Shown here: positions 10,601 to 18,566 of the stretch, in pieces
Layout of the letters: every line of letters starts with the position of its first letter
Numbering within the stretch: position 1 is the first letter of the stretch
NCBI GenBank assembly: GCA_016702645.1
Contig: JADJDP010000014.1
Span: 68,370 to 132,369, forward strand
Reading direction: 5' to 3'
Origin: Flavobacteriales bacterium
GTDB taxonomy: Bacteria > Bacteroidota > Bacteroidia > Flavobacteriales_F > PHOS-HE28
Length of the DNA: 64,000 nt
Position numbers and translations under genes: made by a program
The notes under the pieces: model-generated
Seen by the model: the letters and a program-made list of their open reading frames with translations, nothing else
Databases searched by the model: none
What the model was told of the DNA's origin: nothing

Positions 10601-13600
10601 CCGGAACGGCACCGTGTCCCGACGGGACAGCGACGGTCACCGTCACGATCAACCCGCCCCCATCCAGGTACGATGGGGCGGTCACGTCTGCTCCACGGAC
10701 GCTCCTTCGCTCTTCGCATTGCTCGGCGGAACCCGGATGCGCGGCACATGGGCCGGACCAAGTCCTGTGGTTGGTGGAACGATCCCGCGACGATGAGCGC
10801 GGGTGTACACCTACCGTTACCGGCACCCCATGCCCCGATGAGCAGGCCACGATCACCGTCACCATCAACACGCCTCCGGATCCAGGTGTGGATGGGGCGA
10901 TCACGCTCTGCTCCACCGATGCTCCTGCTTCGCTCTTCGCACAACTCGGTGGAACGCCCGACGCTGGCGGCACATGGAGCGGACCAAGTCCAGTTGTCGG
11001 TGGCATGATCGATCCCACTTCGATGAGCGCCGGTGTATACACCTACACCGTTACCGGTACCGCCCCATGCCCGGATGAGCAGGCCACCGTCACCGTCACG
11101 ATCAACACGCCTCCGGATCCAGGTGTCGATGGTGCGATCACGCTCTGCTCCACGGACGCTCCTGCTTCGCTCTTTGCATTGCTCGGCGGAACTCCGGATG
11201 GTGGCGGAACATGGGCCGGACCAAGTCCAGTTGTCGGTGGCATGATCGATCCTGCGACGATGAGCGCCGGTGTTTACACCTACACCGTTACCGGTACCGC
11301 CCCATGCCCGGATGAGCAGGCCACCATCACTGTCACGATCAACACGCCTCCGGATCCAGGTGTGGATGGTGCCATCACGCTCTGCACTACGGATACTCCT
11401 GCTTCGCTCTTCGCTCAACTTGGAGGAACGCCCGACGCTGGCGGCACATGGAGCGGACCAAGTCCCGTTGTCGGTGGCATGATCGATCCCGCGACGATGA
11501 ACGCGGGTGCGACCTACACCGTTCCCGGAACCGCACCATGCCCGGATGAGACAGCGACGGTTACCGTCACGATCAACACGCCTCCGGATCCAGGTGTGGA
11601 TGGTGCCATCACGCTTTGCTCCACCGACGCTCCTTCTTCGCTCTTTGCATTGCTCGGCGGAACTCCGGATGGTGGCGGAACATGGGCCGGACCAAGTCCA
11701 GTTGTCGGTGGCATGATCGATCCCACATCGATGAGTGCCGGTGTATACACCTACACCGTTACCGGTACCGCCCATGCCCGGATGAGCAGGCCACCATCAC
11801 CGTAGATCAACACGCCTCCGGATCCAGGTGTGGATGGGGCGATCACGCTGTGCTCCACCGATGCTCCTGCTTCGCTCTTCACGCAACTCGGTGGAACACC
11901 TGACGCTGGCGGAACATGGAGCGGACCAAGTCCTGTTGTTGGTGGGATGATCGATCCTGCGACGATGAACGCGGGTGTGTACATCCATACCGTTCTCCGG
12001 AACGGCACCGTGTCCCGATGAGACAGCCACGGTTACCGTCACGATCAACCTGCCTCCGGATCCAGGTGTGGATGGTGCCATCACGCTCTGCACTACGGAT
12101 ACTCCTGCTTCGCTCTTCGCTCAACTTGGTGGAACGCCCGACGCTGGCGGCACATGGACCGGACCAAGTCCTGTTGTTGGTGGCATGATCGATCCCGCGA
12201 CGATGAGCGCGGGTGCGTATGTCTATACGGTCACCGGAACGGCCCCATGCCCGGATGAGACAGCGACGGTTACCGTCACGATCAACCTGCCTCCGGATCC
12301 AGGTGTCGATGGCGCGATCACGCTCTGCTCCACCGATGCTCCTGCTTCGCTTTTCGCGCAACTCGGTGGAACGCCGGATGCTGGTGGCACATGGAGCGGA
12401 CCCAGCCCTGTTGTTGGTGGGATGATCGATCCTGCGACGATGAGCGCGGGTGTGTACACCTACACCGTTACTGGCACCGCACCATGCCCGGATGAGACAG
12501 CCACGGTGACGGTGACGATCAACACCCCACCGGATCCCGGCGTTGATGGTGCTATCACGCTCTGCTCCACCGATGCTCCTGCTTCGCTCTTTGCATTGCT
12601 CGGCGGAACTCCGGATGCTGGCGGAACATGGACCGGACCAAGTCCTGTTGTCGGTGGCATGATCGATCCCGCGACGATGAACGCGGGTGCGTATGTCTAT
12701 ACGGTCACAGGAACGGCACCGTGCCCGGATGAGACAGCGACGGTTACCGTCACGATCAACACGCCTCCGGATCCAGGTGGATGGTGCCTCACGCTCTGCA
12801 CTACGGATACCCTGCCTCGCTCTTCGCTCAACTGGTGGAACCCGACGCTGGCGGCATGGACCGGACCAAGTCCCGTTGTTGGTGGCATGATCGATCCGCA
12901 TCGATGAGGCCGGTGTATACACCTACACCGTTACGGTACCGCCCATGCCCGGATGAGCGCCACCGTCACTTCACGATCAACACGCCTCCGATCCAGGTGT
13001 CGAGGTGCTATCACGCTCTGCTCCACGGACGCTCCTGCTTCGCTCTTTGCATTGCTCGGCGGAACTCCGGATGGTGGCGGAACATGGGCCGGACCAAGTC
13101 CAGTTGTCGGAGGAATGATCGATCCCACATCGATGAGCGCCGGTGTTTACACCTACACCGTTACTGGAACTGCACCATGCCCGGATGAAACAGCGACGGT
13201 TACCGTTACGATCAACGCCATGCCCGATGCCGGTATCGATGGTGGCCTCACGTTGTGCTCTTCGAGCCCGCCAACTGCGTTGATGACCGGATTGAACGGC
13301 ACACCCGATGCTGGCGGCACATGGACCGGCCCTGGAGGTTCCGCATCGAACGGGACCTTTACCCCCGGTGTGAGCCCGGTTGGCGTCTATACATACACGG
13401 TGAATGGCACGGCTCCGTGCCCTGCGGTTTCAGCGCAAGTGGATGTGAGCGTTGTGACGAACCCCGATGCCGGCACACCTGGAGCCATCACGCTTTGCGC
13501 CAGCGATGCTCCGACCTTGCTCTTCGACGCGCTGGGAGGGACGCCAGATGGCGGTGGCACTTGGAGCGGTCCCAGTGCGGTCGTTGGTGGGCAGTACGAC

Positions 13601-16600
13601 CCCACGACCATGACCGCCGGTGTGTACACCTACACAATCAACGTTCCACTGCCATGCGTTGACGCCAGCAGCACCATCACCGTTGCGGAAATCGCACCAC
13701 CGAACGCAGGCACCGATGGTGCGATCACACTTTGCATCAGCAGCCCGGCGACATCGCTCTTTGCCGCGCTCGGCGGTGCGCAAGCTGGTGGCGCGTGGAG
13801 CGGTCCTTCTCCAGTTGTCGGTGGCATGTTCAACCCGGCCACGATGAACGACGGTGTTTACACCTACATGGTGAATGGAACTGCCCCGTGCCCGAACGAT
13901 GATGCGATCGTGACGGTGACCGTTGTGAGCGCACCCGATGCTGGTACGCCGGGGAGCGCAACGCTTTGCGCAACGGACGCTACGATCGATCTCTTTGCTG
14001 AACTCGGTGGCACTCCGGATCTCGGCGGTGCATGGAGTGGTCCGAGCGCCGTGGTAGGCGGGCAGTACGATCCAGCAACGATGAACGCAGGTGTTTACAC
14101 CTACACCATCGTTGTGCCTCCGCCCTGTGTGAATGCGAGCAGTACGGTCAGCATCATTGAAATAGCTCCACCGAACGCAGGCACCGACGGTGCGATCACG
14201 CTCTGCATCAGCAGTCCGTCGACATCGCTCTTCGCGGCATTGGGCGGCGCGCAAGCCGGTGGAGCGTGGAGCGGACCAAGTCCCGTTGCCGGTGGCATGT
14301 TCAACCCAGCGACCATGAGCGCCGGCGTGTACACCTACACCGTGAACGGAACGGCACCTTGCCCGAACGATGATGCGATCGTGACGGTGACCGTTGTGAG
14401 CGCACCGGACGCTGGTACGCCGGGTAACGCAACGCTTTGCGCATCGGGCGCTGCGATCGATCTCTTCGCTGAACTCGGTGGTACCCCGGATCTCGGCGGT
14501 GCATGGAGTGGACCGAACTTGGTCGTTGGTGGGCAGTATGATCCCGCAACAATGAATGCTGGGATCTACACCTACACCATTGTGGTGCCACCTCCTTGCG
14601 TGAATGCGAGCAGCACCGTTACGATAACCGAAATAGCCCCACCGAACGCAGGCACCGATGGTGCGATCACGCTGTGCATCAGCAGTCCACCCACATCGCT
14701 CTTCGCTGCCTTGGGTGGCGCCCAGGCCGGTGGTGGGTGGAGCGGTCCTTCTCCGGTTGTCGGTGGCATGTTCAACCCGGCAACCATGAACGCGGGTGTT
14801 TACACCTACACGGTGAACGGAACGGCACCTTGCCCGAACGATGATGCGATCGTGACGGTGACCGTTGTGAGCGCACCGGATGCCGGCTTACCAGGAAGCG
14901 CAACGCTTTGTACTACAGATGCCTCGATCGATCTTTTCAGCGAACTGGGTGGAACACCCGATGCAGGAGGGAATTGGAGCGGACCAAGCCCGGTCGCTGG
15001 TGGGCAATACGACCCGGCTACGATGAACGCCGGTGTGTACACCTACACCATCGTTGTTCCGCCGCCGTGCGTGAACGCCAGTTCAACGGTCACCATCGTG
15101 GAAGTGGCCCCTCCGAACGCTGGAACCGATGGCGCCATCACGCTATGTGTAAGCAGCCCGGCTACATCGCTCTTCGCAGCACTTGGTGGCGCGGAAGCAG
15201 GTGGTGCATGGAGCGGTCCGAGTCCTGTGGTCGGGGGCATGTTCGATCCGGCTACGATGAACGCTGGTGTGTACACCTACACACTGAACGGAACGGCACC
15301 ATGTCCGAACGACGCAGCAACTGTGACCGTGACGGTAGTGAGCGAACCCGATCCAGGTATCGATGGCACGATCACTCTGTGCGCAAGCGATGCTTCGGTG
15401 GCGCTCTTCGCGCAATTGGGTGGCACACCTGATGTGGGTGGATCATGGAGCGGCCCGAGCCCGATCGTCGGGGATCAGTTCGATCCCGCTACGATGAGCG
15501 CTGGGGTATACACGTACACCATCACGGTTCCGCCGCCGTGCGCGAGCGTGAGTTCCACCGTGACGGTGACCGTTGTGCAACCTCCGGATGCTGGCATCGA
15601 CGGCGCGCTCACCCTGTGCATCACGAGCCCTGCGACCGCCGTGTTCCCGTCACTAGGCGGCACGCCGCAAGCGGGAGGGAACTGGAGCGGACCGAGCGCG
15701 GTAGTTGGCGGACTCTTCGATCCGAACACGATGACAGCCGGGGTCTACACCTACACGGTGAACGGAACTGCTCCCTGTCCGAACGATGCTGCCACTGTGA
15801 CCGTGACGGTGGTTTCCGAACCCGATCCCGGTGGTCCGGGCTTCCTTACGCTTTGCGCAAGCGATGCACCCGCTGATCTCTTCAGCAGTATCGAAGGCTC
15901 GCCGGATCAAGGCGGTGGTTGGACCGTACCGGGTGGGAGCGCGTTCGATGGACAGTTCGATCCGGCCACGATGCCCGGTGGCGTTTACACCTACACGATC
16001 ACCGTCCCGCCACCGTGCAGCAGCGTAAGCAGCACCGTCACAGTTGATGTGATCCAGCCACCGAACGCAGGTACCGATGGTGCCATCACCCTTTGCTTCA
16101 GCAACGCGCCCACGGCATTGTTCGGCAGTCTTGGTGGCGCACCCGATGTCGGCGGAACCTGGACCACCAGCAGCGGTGCTCCCTTCAGTGGAACGTTCGA
16201 TCCCGCGTCCGATGTACCTGGTGTGTTCACTTACACCGCCCCTGGTCTGGCACCCTGTCCGGCGGATGTCGCCACAGTAACCGTTGCTGTGACGCAATTG
16301 CCCAACCCTGGTAACGACGACATCCTGAACCTGTGCATCGTTGGCGATCCAGTGACGCTCTTCCCGCTTCTTGGCGGAGCTGATCCAGGAGGTAGCTGGA
16401 GCGGCCCCGGCGGAGTTGTTTCCAGCGGCACCTTCACGCCGGGTACCAGCACACCAGGCGACTATACCTATACCGTCACCGGGATCGCGCCCTGCCCTTC
16501 CGGCTCGGCGGTGATCACTGTGAACATCCTCAGCAATGCGGATGCTGGTATCGATGGTGCCGCCACGCTCTGCGGAAGTGCGGACCCGATCGACCTCTTC

Positions 16601-18499
16601 AGCGAGTTGGGTGGAACTCCCGATGCTGGTGGTTCGTGGTTCGCGCCGGATGGAAGTGCGACCAGCGACACCTTCGATCCAGCCACCCAATCAGCGGGCA
16701 CCTACACCTACATCCTCTACGTGCCTGCTCCTTGCACGAACGATACCGCCGATGTCGATTTGATCGTCATCGACCCCGTGGACGCCGGCACAGATGGCAA
16801 CGCTACTCTTTGCTCCGATGACGCACCGCTCGTGCTCTTCAACGTGCTCGGCGGATCACCCGATCCCGGTGGCGCGTGGAATGGTCCCAGCGGTATCTCC
16901 GAAGGCGTGTTCGATCCAGGTGTTGATGCGCCGGGCGGCTACACCTACACCGTGCAGGCTACTGCTCCTTGCCCCAACATGAGCGCGACCGTGGACGTGG
17001 CCGTGAACACATTGCCGGACGCGGGAACGAACGGATCGATCACGCTGTGCCCTGAATCGGCACCGATCCAACTCTTCGACCTGTTGGGTGGAACACCCAT
17101 GTCCGGTGGCACATGGACCGGGCCCGGTGGCGTGGCAAGCAACGGCATCTTCGATCCCGCCAGCAGCCCGCAAGGTGTGTACACGTACACCGTGTTCGGC
17201 CTCCTGCCCTGCCCGAACGCCACAGCCAGTTCAACAGCTACGGTCTTCCTCATTGCCCCACCGAACGCCGGTCCTGATGCGGTGACCTGCACCCTCGACT
17301 TCACGCTCAACGCGACCGGCAATTGGGCAAGCGGAACATGGAGCGTTCCAACCGGCATCACCTTGACCGACCCAACAGCAGCGAACAGCAGCGTTACGGC
17401 CAGCGCGGGTGGTTCCTACACGTTCACCTGGAGCATTCTCTCGAACGATGGCTGTGCCACGGAGGACCAGGTGACGATCACGTTCACTGGAGCCATCATT
17501 CCGGTGGTGGCCATTACCGATGCCATCTGCAACAATGCATGCGACGGTACGGCCGAGGTGGCAACCACGGGCGGCAATACCATCGGCGGCCTGTACAGCT
17601 ACCAATGGTCCAACGGCATCGCGGGCAACACCCCGAGCGCCACGGGCATTTGCGCAGGCAGCTACACGGTGACGGTGTTCGACATGAACAACTGCAATGC
17701 GGCAGCACCCTTCATCATCGATGAGCCGGAACCCCTCGTGATCGATGCGATCGCGGCCATTGACGAGACTTGTCCGGGCAGTTGTGATGGAAGCATCGCC
17801 ATTGCCGATCCAGAAGGTGCGCAGTACAGCATCAACGGTGGCAACACGTACCAGTCCGCAGCGATCTTCACGGGCCTCTGCCCGGGTGATTTCGTGATCG
17901 TGATGCAGGACGCGAACGGTTGTGTGGCGAACGGCACCGCGACGGTGGATCCCGCTGCGCCCGTGATCGCCGGCTTCACCTACACCCCGGAAACGTTGCT
18001 GGTGAACAACCCCTTGGCGCAGTTCACCAACACCAGTTCCCCGAACGGGATCAACTTCAGTTGGGACTTCGGTGGTCTGGGAACGAGCACTGCGGAAAAC
18101 CCGTCGTTCACCTTCCCCGGCGGCCTGGGCGACACCTACATGGTCTGCCTGACGGTTACCGATGCGAACGATTGCCCGGACGAGTACTGTGCCCCGGTGG
18201 AGGTGTTCGATGTTCTGCTGGTCTGGGTGCCGAACGTCTTCACGCCGAACACGGATGGTTTCAATGAAGGCTTCAAGCCCGTCTTCAACCTGCCCTGGGC
18301 TGTGCGCGACTACGAGTTCATGATCTTCGACCGTTGGGGTGAATTGCTCTATGAGACGAACGTCGTTGACGAAACCTGGGATGGCTGGTACCGCAGCGAA
18401 GTGGTGAAAGAGGAAGTGTACGTGTGGAAGCTGAAGTGCTACGACAAGCTCACGAACGAGTTGATCGAGCGGATCGGGCACGTGACGGTGCTGAAGTAG
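6608..18499 (+). CDS. Giant repeat-rich T9SS type B surface protein (about 3,960 residues, many frame breaks)
   Basis: Third paralog, read here as one locus. ATG 6608 or 6611 opens a signal peptide ending ARAVAQ. Then come a CUB-like domain (DSGGQGAGGYSNNE), PKD domain (RRWDFGDGS), P-domain (CLDIEHSFIGD...LNGTWTIQVCDMW) and the FGDGWTG module (about nt 8250-8600). About 36 tandem copies of a ~79-residue unit run from about 8755 to 17260. An Ig-like stretch, SprB-like repeats (17500-17950), a PKD domain (SWDFGG) and the type B sorting domain (VPNVFTPNTDGFNEGF...FDRWGE...GHVTVLK) close the protein. Frames break at about 7640 (one extra base in GACTCTGATC), about 9001 (missing T), about 9457, about 9485 and many times up to about 12950. 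From 12953 to the stop the frame is open. A very large adhesin or filament is plausible but inferred. Confidence 0.8.
7641..9003 (+). CDS. Giant protein, second reading-frame segment (P-domain, FGDGWTG module, first repeat)
   Basis: Continues the P-domain from about 7641, then the module with LYDDFGDGWTG and the first unit of the 79-residue repeat (AGTNGAIALC...GIYTYTVGGAGACG). The frame is lost at about 9001, where CCTTGCCGAAC should read CCT TTG CCG AAC to continue into the next repeat. There is no own start codon; it exists only as part of the larger gene. Confidence 0.5.
9877..11805 (+). CDS. Giant protein, open segment inside repeat block A
   Basis: Longest run within block A that stays mostly in one frame, about eight repeat units. 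It has local frame excursions around 10430-10860, where a unit reads out of frame and is then restored by a compensating indel. It ends where GTCACGATCAAC of other units has become GTAGATCAAC. It has no signal peptide or sorting domain of its own, so it is a piece of the giant gene. Confidence 0.4.
   Translation: MYTYTVTGTAPCPDETATVTVTINTPPDPGVDGAITLCSTDAPASLFALLGGTPDAGGTWSGPSPVVGGMIDPATMSAGAYVYTVTGAAPCPDETATVTVTINTPPDPGIPGAITLCSTDAPASLFAQLGGTPDAGGAWSGPSPVAGGMIDPATMSAGVYTYTVTGTAPCPNEQATVTVTINCHLIRSGWCHHALHHRCSCFALRSTWRNTRRWRCMDRTEACRWHDRPRDHERGAYTYTVAGTAPCPDGTATVTVTINPPPSRYDGAVTSAPRTLLRSSHCSAEPGCAAHGPDQVLWLVERSRDDERGCTPTVTGTPCPDEQATITVTINTPPDPGVDGAITLCSTDAPASLFAQLGGTPDAGGTWSGPSPVVGGMIDPTSMSAGVYTYTVTGTAPCPDEQATVTVTINTPPDPGVDGAITLCSTDAPASLFALLGGTPDGGGTWAGPSPVVGGMIDPATMSAGVYTYTVTGTAPCPDEQATITVTINTPPDPGVDGAITLCTTDTPASLFAQLGGTPDAGGTWSGPSPVVGGMIDPATMNAGATYTVPGTAPCPDETATVTVTINTPPDPGVDGAITLCSTDAPSSLFALLGGTPDGGGTWAGPSPVVGGMIDPTSMSAGVYTYTVTGTAHARMSRPPSP
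11975..12907 (+). CDS. Giant protein, third open segment inside repeat block A
   Basis: About four repeat units in one frame. The apparent start lies inside a repeat unit, so it is not a real initiation site. It is bounded by indels: at the 5' side ACCGTTCTCCGGAACGG stands in place of ACCGTCACCGGAACGG, and from 12775 onward several bases are missing, as in CCAGGTGGATGGTGCC against CCAGGTGTGGATGGTGCC of other units. Confidence 0.4.
   Translation: MCTSIPFSGTAPCPDETATVTVTINLPPDPGVDGAITLCTTDTPASLFAQLGGTPDAGGTWTGPSPVVGGMIDPATMSAGAYVYTVTGTAPCPDETATVTVTINLPPDPGVDGAITLCSTDAPASLFAQLGGTPDAGGTWSGPSPVVGGMIDPATMSAGVYTYTVTGTAPCPDETATVTVTINTPPDPGVDGAITLCSTDAPASLFALLGGTPDAGGTWTGPSPVVGGMIDPATMNAGAYVYTVTGTAPCPDETATVTVTINTPPDPGGWCLTLCTTDTLPRSSLNWWNPTLAAWTGPSPVVGGMIDPHR
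12953..18499 (+). CDS. Giant protein, C-terminal 1,848-residue segment with T9SS type B signal
   Basis: Single open frame holding the last unit of block A, all of the diverged block B, Ig-like and SprB-like modules, a PKD domain and the T9SS type B sorting domain. The first codons read out of frame relative to the repeat consensus, so the apparent ATG is internal. The continuous frame across more than 5 kb, beside a heavily broken 4-kb block, shows the gene is under coding constraint. Confidence 0.65.
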   Translation: MSATVTSRSTRLRSRCRGAITLCSTDAPASLFALLGGTPDGGGTWAGPSPVVGGMIDPTSMSAGVYTYTVTGTAPCPDETATVTVTINAMPDAGIDGGLTLCSSSPPTALMTGLNGTPDAGGTWTGPGGSASNGTFTPGVSPVGVYTYTVNGTAPCPAVSAQVDVSVVTNPDAGTPGAITLCASDAPTLLFDALGGTPDGGGTWSGPSAVVGGQYDPTTMTAGVYTYTINVPLPCVDASSTITVAEIAPPNAGTDGAITLCISSPATSLFAALGGAQAGGAWSGPSPVVGGMFNPATMNDGVYTYMVNGTAPCPNDDAIVTVTVVSAPDAGTPGSATLCATDATIDLFAELGGTPDLGGAWSGPSAVVGGQYDPATMNAGVYTYTIVVPPPCVNASSTVSIIEIAPPNAGTDGAITLCISSPSTSLFAALGGAQAGGAWSGPSPVAGGMFNPATMSAGVYTYTVNGTAPCPNDDAIVTVTVVSAPDAGTPGNATLCASGAAIDLFAELGGTPDLGGAWSGPNLVVGGQYDPATMNAGIYTYTIVVPPPCVNASSTVTITEIAPPNAGTDGAITLCISSPPTSLFAALGGAQAGGGWSGPSPVVGGMFNPATMNAGVYTYTVNGTAPCPNDDAIVTVTVVSAPDAGLPGSATLCTTDASIDLFSELGGTPDAGGNWSGPSPVAGGQYDPATMNAGVYTYTIVVPPPCVNASSTVTIVEVAPPNAGTDGAITLCVSSPATSLFAALGGAEAGGAWSGPSPVVGGMFDPATMNAGVYTYTLNGTAPCPNDAATVTVTVVSEPDPGIDGTITLCASDASVALFAQLGGTPDVGGSWSGPSPIVGDQFDPATMSAGVYTYTITVPPPCASVSSTVTVTVVQPPDAGIDGALTLCITSPATAVFPSLGGTPQAGGNWSGPSAVVGGLFDPNTMTAGVYTYTVNGTAPCPNDAATVTVTVVSEPDPGGPGFLTLCASDAPADLFSSIEGSPDQGGGWTVPGGSAFDGQFDPATMPGGVYTYTITVPPPCSSVSSTVTVDVIQPPNAGTDGAITLCFSNAPTALFGSLGGAPDVGGTWTTSSGAPFSGTFDPASDVPGVFTYTAPGLAPCPADVATVTVAVTQLPNPGNDDILNLCIVGDPVTLFPLLGGADPGGSWSGPGGVVSSGTFTPGTSTPGDYTYTVTGIAPCPSGSAVITVNILSNADAGIDGAATLCGSADPIDLFSELGGTPDAGGSWFAPDGSATSDTFDPATQSAGTYTYILYVPAPCTNDTADVDLIVIDPVDAGTDGNATLCSDDAPLVLFNVLGGSPDPGGAWNGPSGISEGVFDPGVDAPGGYTYTVQATAPCPNMSATVDVAVNTLPDAGTNGSITLCPESAPIQLFDLLGGTPMSGGTWTGPGGVASNGIFDPASSPQGVYTYTVFGLLPCPNATASSTATVFLIAPPNAGPDAVTCTLDFTLNATGNWASGTWSVPTGITLTDPTAANSSVTASAGGSYTFTWSILSNDGCATEDQVTITFTGAIIPVVAITDAICNNACDGTAEVATTGGNTIGGLYSYQWSNGIAGNTPSATGICAGSYTVTVFDMNNCNAAAPFIIDEPEPLVIDAIAAIDETCPGSCDGSIAIADPEGAQYSINGGNTYQSAAIFTGLCPGDFVIVMQDANGCVANGTATVDPAAPVIAGFTYTPETLLVNNPLAQFTNTSSPNGINFSWDFGGLGTSTAENPSFTFPGGLGDTYMVCLTVTDANDCPDEYCAPVEVFDVLLVWVPNVFTPNTDGFNEGFKPVFNLPWAVRDYEFMIFDRWGELLYETNVVDETWDGWYRSEVVKEEVYVWKLKCYDKLTNELIERIGHVTVLK
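13220..17260 (+). repeat. Repeat block B: about 17 diverged ~237-bp coding units
   Basis: The same 79-residue fold-unit as block A with much lower identity between copies. From about 13700 to 15350 two subtypes alternate: one with NAGTDGAITLCISSP and NGTAPCPNDDA, one with PDAGTPGSATLC and VVPPPCVNASS. This gives a ~474-bp two-unit period. Beyond 15350 units vary more. All units keep the two-cysteine pattern and no frameshift is seen. Confidence 0.85.
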
Positions 18500-18520
18500 G
18501 ATCGTATCCGCCAGAACGCA

Positions 18521-18547
18521 CGAAAGCCCCGGAAACCGGGGCTTTCG
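18521..18547. terminator. Bidirectional terminator hairpin between giant gene and gyrB
   Basis: A perfect 12-bp stem CGAAAGCCCCGG / CCGGGGCTTTCG with an AAA loop lies between two convergent genes, 22 nt past the + stop and 20 nt from the gyrB stop. T-runs on either side are short. Confidence 0.8.
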
Positions 18548-18566
18548 CATGAGATGGTCAGGTCGA

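Larger units (their letters stand above)
9720..13220 (+). repeat. Repeat block A: about 15 near-identical ~237-bp coding units
   Basis: Tandem in-frame units of about 79 codons with recurring landmarks DGAITLCSTDAPASLF, LGGTPDAGGTWSGPSP, VVGGMIDPATMSAG, VYTYTVTGTAPCPDE and TATVTVTIN. Each unit has two cysteines, one in TLC and one in APC, which could form one disulfide per domain. Neighbouring units are almost identical at the DNA level. Short deletions of one to a few bases recur through the block (around 9720-9880, 10430, 10660-10800, 11770-11815, 12000, 12775-12990). Confidence 0.85.

Noticed and set aside
10492..11775. 427-residue minus-strand frame inside the giant repeat
   Set aside because: It arises because the repeat length is a multiple of three, so an antisense frame recurs in every unit. 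The composition is Arg/Gly-rich without domains.
9000..13000. Phase variation by repeat slippage as cause of the frame breaks
   Set aside because: The losses are numerous, differ between units and include non-slippage positions; two or more would have to be corrected together for expression. Consensus error fits better.
9720..17260. Regularly spaced repeats that could suggest a CRISPR or satellite array
   Set aside because: The period is about 237 bp with no unique spacers, and units translate in frame to a conserved domain between a signal peptide and a sorting domain.
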